Origin: Marsupella aquatica
Taxonomy: Eukaryota; Marchantiophyta
Assembly (NCBI GenBank): GCA_973895155.1
Contig: OZ316893.1
Coordinates: 11,656,001 to 11,720,000 of the forward strand
Length of the DNA: 64,000 nucleotides
Direction: 5' to 3'
Of the stretch, positions 21,988-32,816 are shown piece after piece. Under the pieces are notes generated by a model. The model was not told where the DNA came from, ran no database searches, and saw only the letters and a list, made by a program, of their open reading frames with translations. The position numbers and the translations under genes were made by a program. The first letter of the stretch is position 1. The number at the start of each line of letters is the position of its first letter.

Positions 21988-24900
21988 TCTTACCATGTAT
22001 GAACTCATCCTACCTTCATTGAATGCTGCAAAGCTTTTCCGATGCAGTATCCCGTCGACCCATGCTCACCTAGCTCCTTGTGGTGATGGCTGTACAGGTG
22101 ATTGGCGGATATAGGTTTTACCATCTGATAATCCTGTTTATACCGTCTTTTGAAGCAGCAAGGATTCGACATATTTGTGTGTTTTATGTCCCTGCATATT
22201 TGAAGGTGCAAGCAGGCAGCCATGTATTTGTAAGTCAGCTCAGAACAGCAATGTAGAAATGGTGGAAATTTGTATCTGGTTTTACATGCTAGGGAAAATC
22301 TCTTATTTTGACTTAGAACTCTGAAACTAGCTTTAATTGTGTTGGCTCGGCGTTTTTATTGAAGCAGAGCGTGCGTTTTGCACATCCTTGAGCATTAAAC
22401 TCTTGGCCCTGAAATCCGTTCCCTTGTTCATACTGGTTGTGGATTCCTGGCTTAGGATTGGATGGCTTGTTTGGTTTTGTTGGTTATTACTTCGTGTTAG
22501 GTTTGCACTTCGGTACATAACCGAGTTCACGATAGATATTTGAAAGCTTATTTGTTCGGACTATGTTTGTACTTCCGTGTATAATCGAGTTCAGTAGCTA
22601 TGCAGTAAAGCACACCGCATTTGGTTGATCTGTGCTTTCCCGGGTGATGGTATGAAGGCGTTTCGTGCTCTAAACGATGGTGTGCAAGTGGACAGGCTGT
22701 TTTGTTTTGGGTCTGAATAGCAATTTGTGTTTCAGTTGAAAGGCTGACACAACTGGCAATCCTCAAGTGGGAATCAGGGGTGAGTAACAAAACTAAAGTA
22801 AGAATCAAAACCATAGGAGAAGGGGAACAGCTGTCATAAAGTCCTATGTATGGTGGAAAGCCATATCTGGAGGGCTGTACAAAGTATACCCTGGTGTAAG
22901 GAACTGAAATCCCTCATGGAAGTTGCTCATGAACTTCCACAAGACGTGGCGTGGACATCTCTCGTGCCAGGTTTGCAAACGTTCTGAACGAAATGCTCCT
23001 GTTGGGGTGTTTAAACTGGCAAATCCCAAGCAGTTTGAATGTTTTCAAGTAGGCTAGTACTACTTAAGAGTACTAAAGTGATGCAAGCTGGAGTCCAGAA
23101 CATCTGTCTGAATAGAAAATACTCCAAATCTGATCATTCTTGTATTACTAGAAGTGACCCAATTTAGATCCAGAAGTGATGCAAATTAGATTTGAGGACA
23201 ACTCTGCAACTAGACCTCTCCAAGTCTGATAGCTTATCACTACAATTGATCCAAATTGGATTCTGGAACAATTCTGCCTGGATAGACAAGTCCCCTGTCG
23301 TTTGTAGCACCCAAAACTGCATTGTTCCACAACAATTGTCATTTGCATGGGACAATCACACTAGGATATTTTATGCGCTAATTACATTTTTTGTGCTTTA
23401 TGGAGTCCTTTTGTCCATTCTCTAAATGGTTCTCTTCTTCGAAAGTCTTGAATTTTGTCACTACATGCAACACCAGCTAATATTGCACCCCAATCAGTTG
23501 TAGAGCAATGAGAGATCCTCATTCTTATGAATGTGTGTAGCTCAAAAGTAGAATTTCTTAGTTCTCTCGTAAGTGGCAACCCAAAGAGATGAGGCAGTCT
23601 CCATATTATAGTAGTTTGTAATGCCTTGCACAATTGCATTGTGAAGTGTGTGATTATTGTGACCATGCTATCTTTGCGAAAGAATTGTCATTGTGGTTAT
23701 GATGTCAAGCAAAAATGTTTTCGAGCATAAGTGATACTGAGGGAAAGTGTTGTCATGAACATATATGGTCAAAGCCAAAGTGCTAAAATGGTAGTGAAAA
23801 GAGGAATCAAAGAGTTGTAGGTAACTAGGGGAGAGTAAAACATTGCGAGAACGGGAGGAGAGTGCAGAGAGAATGGAAGAGTTGTAGATGAATTGATCAA
23901 GAGGCACAAGTTGCACAAACCCAAGGAAACGAAGACCAATATTTTAATGCTACCTTTATCTTGTCAATGCAAAATTATACAACGGTGCCAAGGATGGTCC
24001 ATCAAAAAAATTGCTCTTGTGGAAGATGAGCAAGTTACTGACGAGGTACAAATGATGTTGAGATGAGAGTTGCAGACAATATGTCAATCAGGGCTGGACA
24101 AGATTGGATCATTCCAGTGCATTGCTTCTACCTATTAAACTACCCCAAATTTCTTTCAACCCTCCTTGGCCATCGCCCTACCTCCCACCCTATTTCTGTT
24201 CCTTTTTCCCTTGGCAAATTAACTCAACCCACTTTAATTTATTTTATTTTATTTTCCTTTCTTTTCCTTTCCTTTGATTGGTTTGATGAGTGTCATCAGA
24301 AACTTTTGGGAAACTCGTTTCTCCAAAACTGTTTAGCAAGTAGGTCTAAAAGCTTGGCAACAACATACAAAATTCTCAACCCAAACGGCCGTGAGACAAC
24401 AAAACTTTGGTTTAAAAACCCTTTTGATACATCTTAGGATACTAACATAATCCAACGGCACAGAAATAACATTACCAAAACTCTAAAACAATAACTAACT
24501 AACTTAGAATAGGGTTCTTGTGACCATTGTGCATAGTCTTTCACCGACCAACTTTGTTACCCAAACTGTAACTTACCGTTTTTGATGGCATTGTGTCAAA
24601 TACTAATGGTCATGTTAATTTTTTCCTCAAAACATAGTAGTACTAGTTTGCAACCAAAAACCCCTGACATGGCCGCACAAGGTGCCGGGAAGTTTGCAAG
24701 CTACAGTACTTCTCATGGGGTTGGTAAATAACACTAATTTGCTGGCAAGACCTGGGGAAGGATAGAGTCGTCCCCATTGACAATTGATCGATCAATCATC
24801 CTGACAAAAAGGAACGCGAAAAGTCAGCCTACTGTGTTAATGCATTATTCAGAAGCATTTCAGTTCAAATGAAGCCATGAAACATGCCAAGCACGTGTAC

Positions 24901-26309
24901 AGTTGGTTTTCAGTAACAAGCCACTTATTTACTATTTCTAAATCCTGTAAATCTTAGTTCAGGTACTTGCATGTGATCAAGAATAATGAGTTTCAGTTAC
25001 TTTCGGGCGGAAAAACTCAATTAAAAGTAAGGGGACTGTTAATTCTCTTACGTGAATAAGAACAAATGCTATCAACTTTCAAAAAATTCCAAAATATCAC
25101 CCTCTAATAAGTTTATGGTCATTTTGTCCTTATCACAGTATTTAATGTTTGAATACAACTGCTACAGGAGGTTGATGTCTCCGCACCTTAAAACAGTCCC
25201 ATAGGTCTCTGCTAAAGGTTAAGTTAAGCTGGACTGGAAAAACAAAATTTGAGTTGTAATAGTCAACTTTTGAGTTAGGTTACTCTAACAATGCTAAACT
25301 TTGAAAAGCTCACTAGACCTCAAAAGAAAGAGAATCAAACAAGCTTTGAAAGTTTTTGATAACTTTTGAGGGAGTTAGGGGACACGAAAACAGCATGGGT
25401 CAATGTGGTAGTCATCATAGATTTTATTCTACTTCATTTGTGTTACTGTTCACCTAGTGTTAACTTTCCAGGAGGATTTCTTCACCATTGAGTAACGTCA
25501 GAAATTCCAATATACTTCCAAAGAAGGAAAATCAAACAAAGCTTTCTAATGAGCAGAAGATTTTTATACATTTTTACGGAGTTATGGGCCACGAAAGAAC
25601 CATGGGTCCATATGGCCATTACAATGGATTTTGTTCACTCCTACTTTTGTGACCGCCCGTCTATGGATCTGCATTAGCATGACTGAATACTTTATGGACA
25701 ATAGATTATGGAATAGCAAGGACCTAAAAAATGCAAGATATTTGCGGTGGTCCCCCAATAAACTATGTTTCGGGTATGTTCATACAAGGCATATCAATGA
25801 AGGTGTATCAACGGTATGGATCACTAGATCACTCTGGTCCCATCAAGTAACATTTTTCATTTTAAAGGTCCATCAAGCATATACTTCTGAAAAATGGTTA
25901 CACGCCAATAACCTGTATTTCTAACCGCATTTAAATTAATATATAGTCTTCATGGACCCCATAAGATTTAATTAAACCACCAGTGTGCACTAGGGTTGGG
26001 AATGACAAACTAGTGCACCTTAATAGTTTCTGAGAACATTATTGATTTATTTTAGTACAACTACAGCCACTAAAGATGTTCCAATTTACTAGATTCCTAT
26101 GCTGCAACTTTCATATTTGTCCACATTTGTTACATTCATGACTTGTAGTCCATATACAAAACCATGATATATTTATAAATCCAAAAAATATTGACAATAG
26201 TATCATTTGGAATATCTTTAGTAAAAACTAGTTTAAAGTTGTAATTTAGTAACCTGGATACACTGGATTTTGCTTAGGGGGCAATGGCAATTTAATGTCC
26301 ATCAACTAA
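21988..26309. other. Gene-free stretch downstream of SR45a
   Basis: The first few hundred bases should be the SR45a 3' UTR. Beyond about 22.6 kb I see no supported coding sequence; the reported open frames are short and without family features. 23.1-23.3 kb repeats the phrase TCCAGAAGTGATGCAAATT / TGATCCAAATTGGATTCTGG, a decayed local duplication. 25.8-25.9 kb carries a copy of the dispersed CATCAAGTAACATTTTTCATTTT repeat also present in the inverted arms. Confidence 0.5.
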
Positions 26310-27610
26310 ACTCTTTACAGTATTTAGTGTCACGAAACAATTAGTGTCACAAAACAATTAGTGTCACACACACTAATTTGGGGTAGCTCTTGATTTTCAG
26401 CCAAGTGACACTATTTACCGTCACCCTTAATTTTGGAAAATAAATTAATATATTGAAAAATATTGATAATTAGAGGTGACAATGCTATTACCCTATACTG
26501 CTCTCACTCCAAAGTTATCCAAACTACCAACGACATCTCTTTGTGTGTATGTTGTTAGGAAGTTCCTTTGTGTTTTACCTTGTCGGTCTTTGTGAAAGGA
26601 GGTTGATAGATTTATAACATGGTGGGAATGGATTGGATTTGCTAGCACAAGGGAAAGAGAATCAAGACTATGTCAAAATGTCAATAATAATTAATCTGCG
26701 TCTCGTTTGGCTTATCCTCGTTGCATTTCAAAAAATGATAAATGAAGACCCAAAAAATGTGGGGACGGGACACAGGACACATCTGGGAAATTGATAAATC
26801 CAGGCAAACATGAGGGCAAACATTGATTTTTGACATTGGCAAGGGACTCTGTAGCTAAGATGAACAGTTCTATTCACAGACATCACATGTCTTATGCACA
26901 AAATTTAATGATAAACACCGGTTTATCTTTAAATGTCAATGGTTTATAGTCTGAAAATCAACTTACACTTGAGCTTCAGAATATCATAGCAAAGCACCAA
27001 GTGAATTTTAAGGGAGTCGAGTTGGCCTTGACATTGATGTTACTGTTGAAGTGGCTCCTGATATTGGTGAACCAAGTGAAGAGCCAGCTCAACCCTCTTC
27101 TCTTGGGGCTGTACGCCATCTTGCAAGGATGAGACACAGGGGACAGATTGTAGGAGATTGAAAAGAATGTTAGTTTGTAGCTTATGTGAGATAACATGTG
27201 GCATAGTTGATCGAAGTGAATCAAATATATAGATATTGTTTGCTCAATGTGCTTCAAGAGTACCCCAAACTGCAAATGTGAGGAGGAGTTATAAATTTCT
27301 GAAGTTTGCTTAATATTTGAGTAGTGTATGGAAGGAGTTATAAGTTTCTGTTTCTGAAGTTTTCTCAATGTTTGAGTAGTTAAATTTGTAAACTATACTC
27401 AAATATTGTGCGCATTTTTAAAGTTTTTATAAGCAACTTTTAACTATTGTCCGTTCTTTGTTTTTAACTTTAAGTGTATGTGACGCTATTTGACTTGTGA
27501 CCACAAATAGTGTCATACTATATTAGTGTCACACGCCCTAATTTCCGTCACTTACCTCAAATATAACCTCACAATAATTAGAGTGTGTGAGACTAAATAC
27601 TGTAAAGAGT
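26310..27610. mobile_element. DNA transposon of about 1.3 kb with terminal inverted repeats
   Basis: The left terminus ACTCTTTACAGTATTTAGT starts at 26310 and is repeated inverted at the right terminus ending at 27610. The match extends about 19 bp, then weakens. Both ends carry clusters of GTGTCAC or its complement (for example about 26327-26372 and 27480-27550), as expected of subterminal transposase-binding repeats. Inside lies a short open frame that looks like a transposase tail. I could not find a convincing target-site duplication, so the superfamily is open. It is best read as an internally deleted, non-autonomous copy. Confidence 0.65.
27012..27161 (+). pseudogene. C-terminal fragment of an unidentified transposase
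   Basis: An open stretch of 49 codons plus stop ends in SSLGAVRHLARMRHRGQIVG. The piece begins right after a stop codon, has no start of its own, and has an acidic, proline-containing stretch before a basic end, like the tail of a plant DNA transposase. It lies inside the 1.3-kb inverted-repeat element and probably is what remains after internal deletion. Confidence 0.35.
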
Positions 27611-27617
27611 GTATCTG

Positions 27618-27790
27618 GGATCATTCATGGGGTCTATTTTAGTAAACTGGATGCACCAGATTTTGCTTAGGGGACGGTTTATCACCTATCCGTATATCAT
27701 TCATGGGGTCTATCAAGTGACATTTTTCATTCCAGGAGTCCATGAAGTATATCTCTCCATTTACGTTACTTTCGTTCCTATTATTTGTGC
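27618..27790. repeat. Dispersed repeat copy (CATTCATGGGGTC / ACATTTTTCATT family)
   Basis: This stretch has ATTCATGGGGTCTATC, GTGACATTTTTCATTCC and AGTCCATGAAGTATATCTCT. Related stretches lie in the inverted arms (about 16070-16205 and 17270-17410), at 25840-25890 and at 28185-28260. The shared order of these phrases suggests one dispersed repeat family. Confidence 0.55.
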
Positions 27791-27967
27791 CTGAGCTATC
27801 AAGTGACACTTTTCAATTTATTAATTTTTTTCCTGAAAGGAGCATATCACCTAATCTTGGACATAATCTTTACTATATTCTGGCAAAGATTTGTTTGATG
27901 GGACCCCAAAATGAAAACTGTTATTTGATAGGACCTTGAGTGATCCGTGATCCAGACCATTGAGTAA

Positions 27968-28182
27968 CCTTGAATCAACGTACCCAAAATTTCAAGGGTC
28001 CTATGAAATAAGACAATTCTACCTTGAATCAACTTACCGAACATTTCAAGGGTCCTATGAAATAAGACAATTCTACCTTGAATCAACTTACCGAACATTT
28101 CAAGGGTCCTATGAAATAAGACAATTCTACCTTGAATGAACGTACCCAAAATTTCAAGGGTCTTATTAAATAAGACAATTCA
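27968..28182. repeat. Four-copy 54-bp tandem repeat
   Basis: The unit begins TACCTTGAATCAAC and contains TTTCAAGGGTCCTATG followed by AAATAAGACAATTC. The two central copies are identical; the outer two share variants (GTACCCAAAATTTC). Because 54 is divisible by three, it yields a spurious periodic open frame on the minus strand. Confidence 0.9.
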
Positions 28183-29519
28183 TTTTGGAGTCTCATCAAA
28201 CAAATCATTCCCGGGTCCATCAAATAGTAGTATATCTCTCCATTTACGTTACTTTGGTTCGTATTGTGTATGCGCGAGGACGGCATACGAGTGATTTTCG
28301 AGAATCTGGTACAGTCTCCCGGTGTGTCTGCGTCGGTCTTCCGCGAGGGCTGCCGAAGCCACAGGCCGGCTCGGAGTCTCGGACCATGCCGGGTCGGCCC
28401 AACTTGTACCGAAGAACAAGTGGGCAAATTGACCGTGCTATTACCGACGGTAGCGACGGTGGGTCCCGGCCTGCTGCGTGTCATTATTTGGTCCGGATGT
28501 CCCGCATGATTGACGCAGTCGAAAACAATTTTTTAATTTGATGCCTGTTGACCGCGCCCAACCTGCCCTGACGGGCCCTGACTTGATGCCACGCTACTGT
28601 CGACTTCTCCTCCTGTTTTTTTACCTTTAATTTTTCTCACTTTCTCGGCGGATCTTTCAGGCAGTGAGACATGAGATGGTGTGACCTGCATGGCCGCTCG
28701 ATCTGGAACTCTACGTAATCGTTCGAGTGAGAGTGAATCTAGGGTGTAGATGCTTTCTCGATCCGAGGTTTTGTCCTGTGCCTTTCATGTTACTGTATGC
28801 TGTAGTTGATTTACCGTCACTGTCCACCACTCCACCAGGTTTGGGGAGACAAAATAGTTTATTTTAAGACATTTATTGAGAACATATTATTGATGTAATC
28901 TAGTAACTTTACACGAGGGTTGAGGAAGAGAACATGGTGTATATTTAAGGAAAATAAAATTATTGACTTGGATCCACCAGATTTTGGTTCAGGGACGGTG
29001 ACACTTTGAGGCTGACATTCATTGTCATTCATGGAGTTTTACAATGCCACATTACACCCTTAACCCTTGGCATCCGTGTCCATTTTCCAAACACTCATAC
29101 TTTTCTTTTCCTCCTCTGTGTTTGCTGTACCTAGGTGGCTTTCCAGAGTTGACTAGGTACAAATATTTCCCTCCTTTATGTTTGCCTTATCATTAATTTT
29201 CATTCACTTTTTTTCCAGGGTTGACTAAGTGCAAATCTTACGGTAGATGACTTCACCACACAAGGGGCATGGTAATCCTAGGAGTGCCCAGGGGTGATTT
29301 GTGCCCAGGAGGGTCTTAAGATTAATACCCAAGTGAACTTGTTCCAGTTCCAGTTTGGTTGTGCAATGGCTTCTGCACTAACCTGTCAATAACAGATTTA
29401 ATGTGTTATAGGCCACAAACTCATGTAGTGATTGTAAGAATGTATTCTACAGGCAATCCCAATTTATCATACAATGTTTCTAAAGGCATCGGTGGCTTGG
29501 CAATAAAATTAACTCTGCC
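28183..29519. other. Gene-free spacer with a GC-rich island
   Basis: 28270-28600 is clearly more GC-rich and CpG-rich than its surroundings and opens frames on both strands, none recognisable. It could be an old promoter or a fragment of a repeat. The phrase CAGATTTTG(C/G)TT at about 28979 also occurs near 26268 and 27658. No gene is supported. Confidence 0.4.
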
Positions 29520-31067
29520 AGGACTTTCTTTGGGGATACAACCCGGAAGGAGGCAGGAAGACCCCCCTGGTTTAGTGGGATAGAATGGTGGGGCCTTGGA
29601 TTTAAGGAATCAGGAGTCATTCAGATGCCCTGCTTTCTAAGTGGTTTACACAAGCGTTTGAATGTCTGACATTTGAATGGGCTCTCCTGTTTGAAGCAAA
29701 CTTGAATCTGATTAATTGGGAGAATTACAAGATGACACGCAGGAACTCATATACCTTCAGGGACAAACTGCTGTTGTGCAGTCCCCGTTCACTACATGGC
29801 TCATCATACATGGGCGGGCTATGGAGGGCCTGGACACAACTCCGCTCTCACCTTATTTTTCCACCCAAGGGGTGATTCCTGGTAGATGGAGTGTGGGGGA
29901 CACTCTGCATTGCCATAAAGGCTTTCAAGCTTGGTCAAATGAGGACTTTGCACTAGTGATAGAGATCTATGGAAGGGTAGGTGTTAAATGCATTCAGAAT
30001 CTATGGAGAGGCGAACTGGGTGACTGGAGAGATTTATCAGAACGCTAGGATAACATCAGGGGCTTCTCTTTGGCCCATAGAGAGAAGTGCAGGGAATTTA
30101 CAGAGAGGCTCAAGGCAATCAATTCATGCAAGTTTGAATTTGAACCTGGACCAGCCTGCTGGAGGTGGATTGATAAGCCTGAGATGATAAAGGAATTCAA
30201 AATTACTAACATATGGCTTACCAATTTCTACATCCAACTGGCAATGACCACGAGAGCCTGAATCAAACTTAGGGTATGAGCAAGTCGGCAGCTGAATGGA
30301 GAGAAGGTTGGGTAGGGCTATGGAGATCGGATCTGTCAACACGTGCTAAGATCTTTATTTGGCAGGTGCTGGCATCTGGACTTTATAGCGGTGTGAGAGT
30401 TGCTTGTATTGGCAAGGGTTCTAGGGAATACAAACTCTGCCATAGGGACAATGAATCACTCTCCCACCTATTCATGCAATGTGCACATGCTAGGAAGTGT
30501 TGGTCAGTATGTGGAGGTGGCTTCAGGGGTATGTTTGCTACTCGGGGGGTTGACTATCAACAATCTTAGGAACCACATGCGATCCAAAATAGGTATTTTT
30601 CATATAAATTAGCTAAATTTTTAAAAAGCGTAGGAAGCAAAAGAAGGTATTATAAACCTATATTTGTAGAATATTCTCTAATATATACATTTTATAAAGT
30701 AAAATAGGCCATTAGTATTGAAAATAGAGAATGTTTTTAGAATATTCCCATTATAAAATAGGTGTGTTTATATTAGCCTAGGATCGCACGTGGTACCCCA
30801 AAATATACACTAAGTTAACCCCCCGAGGTTTGCTAACTACTCCGATGGATCGATTGGGCTGCTAGACTCTACGATGGGGTGGAAACCTCAAAAGGTTATG
30901 AAAATGTTTGTTCTTTGTCAGATGCTTTGGGTGGGTGAACTGAAAGAAATGAGCATATGTTTCACGTAGATGGTACCCATAAATTTGACTTTAGGTTTCT
31001 TCTCTCGGAGGCCTCAGACCATGTCTGGGTTGTAGGAGAGTGCCTGCCCCAAAATAGATGGTACATT
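29520..31067 (+). mobile_element. Decayed non-LTR retrotransposon (LINE), C-terminal part
   Basis: With several stops and frame changes, the plus strand reads as the end of a plant LINE polyprotein: a CQDFLWGYNPEGG-like segment at about 29520, WDRMVGPW and LLSKWF-like blocks to about 29720, and then a zinc-binding reverse transcriptase tail (zf-RVT) at about 30276-30540. The tail has KIFIWQVLASGLYSGVRVAC, CHRDNESLSHLFMQCAHARK and CWSVC. The frame resumes after the inserted MITE at 30836. The upstream reverse transcriptase and endonuclease are absent, so it is a dead, 5'-truncated copy. The right boundary is not defined beyond the Harbinger insertion. Confidence 0.75.
30541..30827. mobile_element. 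287-bp MITE, hAT-like, inserted in the LINE
   Basis: The left terminus CTCGGGGGGTTGACT and the right terminus, which reads CTCGGGGGGTTAACT in reverse, form inverted repeats. Beyond that, the outer ~50 bp remain partly complementary. The 8 bases before (30533-30540) and after (30828-30835) are both GTTTGCTA, a perfect target-site duplication. Eight bp is the hAT signature. Removing the element and one duplication keeps the zf-RVT frame of the LINE open, which confirms the limits. Confidence 0.88.
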
Positions 31068-31284
31068 TGGGCGTCTCAAAATTAACTTTTTTGGCCCGAT
31101 TTGCCGGACCGCGGTCTAGTCCGACGGTCTGCGGCCCTTTCTGGTCGGTCAGTCATTTTTGAGACTGCCATTTTTCTGCCCGGTTTCTGCGACTGGATCG
31201 GGACATAGCAGCCTGAGGACACCGTACGTGAGTGTGGTTTGCAACATCATTGCAGTTTGAGAGTTGCACCCAGTTAGTGTTGTG

Positions 31285-31565
31285 AAGCTCATTGTCCAAG
31301 CTACCTAGTGCTCTAAACCTCGTCGATGCCCGATGCTGATGTGAGCCTCGTGAATGCTGGTTGCGCTCTGAAGGTCGTCGATGTTGCTCAAGCTGCCTAG
31401 TGCTATGAACCTTGTCGATGCCCGATGCTATTGTGAGCATCTCAAATGCTGGTTGTGCTCTGAAGGTCATCAATGTTGCTCAAGTTGCCTAGTGCTCTGA
31501 ACCTCGTCGATGCTCGATGCTGCTGTGAGCATCTCGAATGCTGGTTGTGCTCTGAAGGTTGTCGA
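31285..31565. repeat. 92-bp tandem repeat, three copies, near the Harbinger left end
   Basis: The phrase CTAGTGCT recurs at a spacing of 92 bp (about 31305, 31397, 31489). Each unit has CTCGTCGATGC, TGTGAGC and TGCTGGTTG(T/C)GCTCTGAAGGT. Copies differ at several positions. Subterminal arrays of this kind often bind transposase. Confidence 0.85.
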
Positions 31566-31950
31566 TATAGCTCCAAAATGCTCTGATGCTCGCTCTAAAC
31601 GTCGAGGCTGCGTGAAGGTCAAGACTGTGTCGGCAGGTGATTGTTGTGTCCTGCATCTTGTTCATGAAGGTCCATGTTGCGTCGTGCGGTGAAGGCTGCT
31701 TTACCAACAACATTTAGGTTCCAGTGTTTTGGTGAAGCGTGAGTTGCAAGCTAGCTTCGACAACGACATTGTGGTGTGCAGTTGTTCTTACCATTTTTTT
31801 ACCCTTCACTTGTTCTGCAGTTGCTTCTACATGTGCATTGTGTTGCGCATGCTATTTGATTCTCCACATACTTGAATGCTCTACTCTGTTCTGCTCAATG
31901 TATTCAAATGTCTGTCCTTTTGTTCCTCCAGGCAATCTTTTGTTCCTCCA

Positions 31951-32585
31951 GGCAATGGCTGAATGGACTTCACTCACAGACATCGAGGAGAACAGGGTTT
32001 TAGGGAAAGTTGAATATTTTAGAGCTAATGTTTGGATTGGGAACTATGTTGCCCGAAACCCCTACCCTAGGAAATTCACTTATTTATCCTTCCTGTATCC
32101 AGATACTGCTACTGGTTTTCCTTGTGGAAAGTCCTTGGAATTTGGATCCCGATATGGCCATAACTTGCCAGGAGTCCATAAATTCAGGTTCCAATTGATT
32201 TTGTTTGGTGTTGTGCACGCTGCTTGCAAGCCATTGCGAGCTCAAATTCGGGATAGTGCATCCATTCTACTCAATTCCTCTGCACTCGACTTTTCAAAGA
32301 TGTCTGAACACATTCAGATGGGGACAGTCCAAGCAATTGTGCAAAAATGCCCTAGATTACATGTTACCATATCCTGAAGGATCTGGAGTTACACATCCAA
32401 AGAGTTTCTATGCTTGATGATATCTGCCAAAGTCTTGTGCAATACAGGCACAAGACACCAGCAAGTCCTACTCAGGTCACTCCTGCCAAGGCAGAGACTT
32501 CTCGCACCCCACAGAAACCTAAAAGTGCAAAGAAGATCTTGGCTGATCTTATTGCGGCCTTGCAAGACACAGACTTAGAGGATTA
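31951..32585 (+). CDS. Unrecognised third ORF of the Harbinger element (frame-broken or two-exon)
   Basis: A start ATG at 31951 opens a frame beginning MAEWTSLTDIEENRVLGKV that runs to 32377 and contains YVARNPYPRKF and LSFLYPD blocks. A second frame from about 32354 to 32585 continues with VSMLDDICQSLVQYRHKTP, then a Lys/Thr/Pro-rich linker and a leucine-rich end before the stop. The two are joined either by a spliced intron (CCCTAG at about 32350 could be an acceptor) or by a frameshift. I do not recognise the family. It lies inside the element and may be an accessory transposon protein or a captured gene fragment. Confidence 0.4.
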
Positions 32586-32816
32586 AATGTACTATCATAT
32601 CTATGTAGTTACATAGTATGTACTGTTTTGAGACCTTTGAATGAAATTGAATTTTTCCAACATTTCTTTGCTGCTTTGTTGTGAATGTGGGTCATGTGCA
32701 TTCTTGTGCTTTAATTACCTTCTAAAATTTACAAACAACGCTAGCATTACTGTGTTGTGTTGTAAAGTATGTCCTCTATGACATACCACTGCCTTGTCTC
32801 CAGGATTGTCAGCATC

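Noticed and set aside
27847-28149. Minus-strand 100-codon frame with a repeated 18-residue motif
   Set aside because: It is an artefact of the 54-bp tandem repeat, whose length is a multiple of three; nothing suggests translation.
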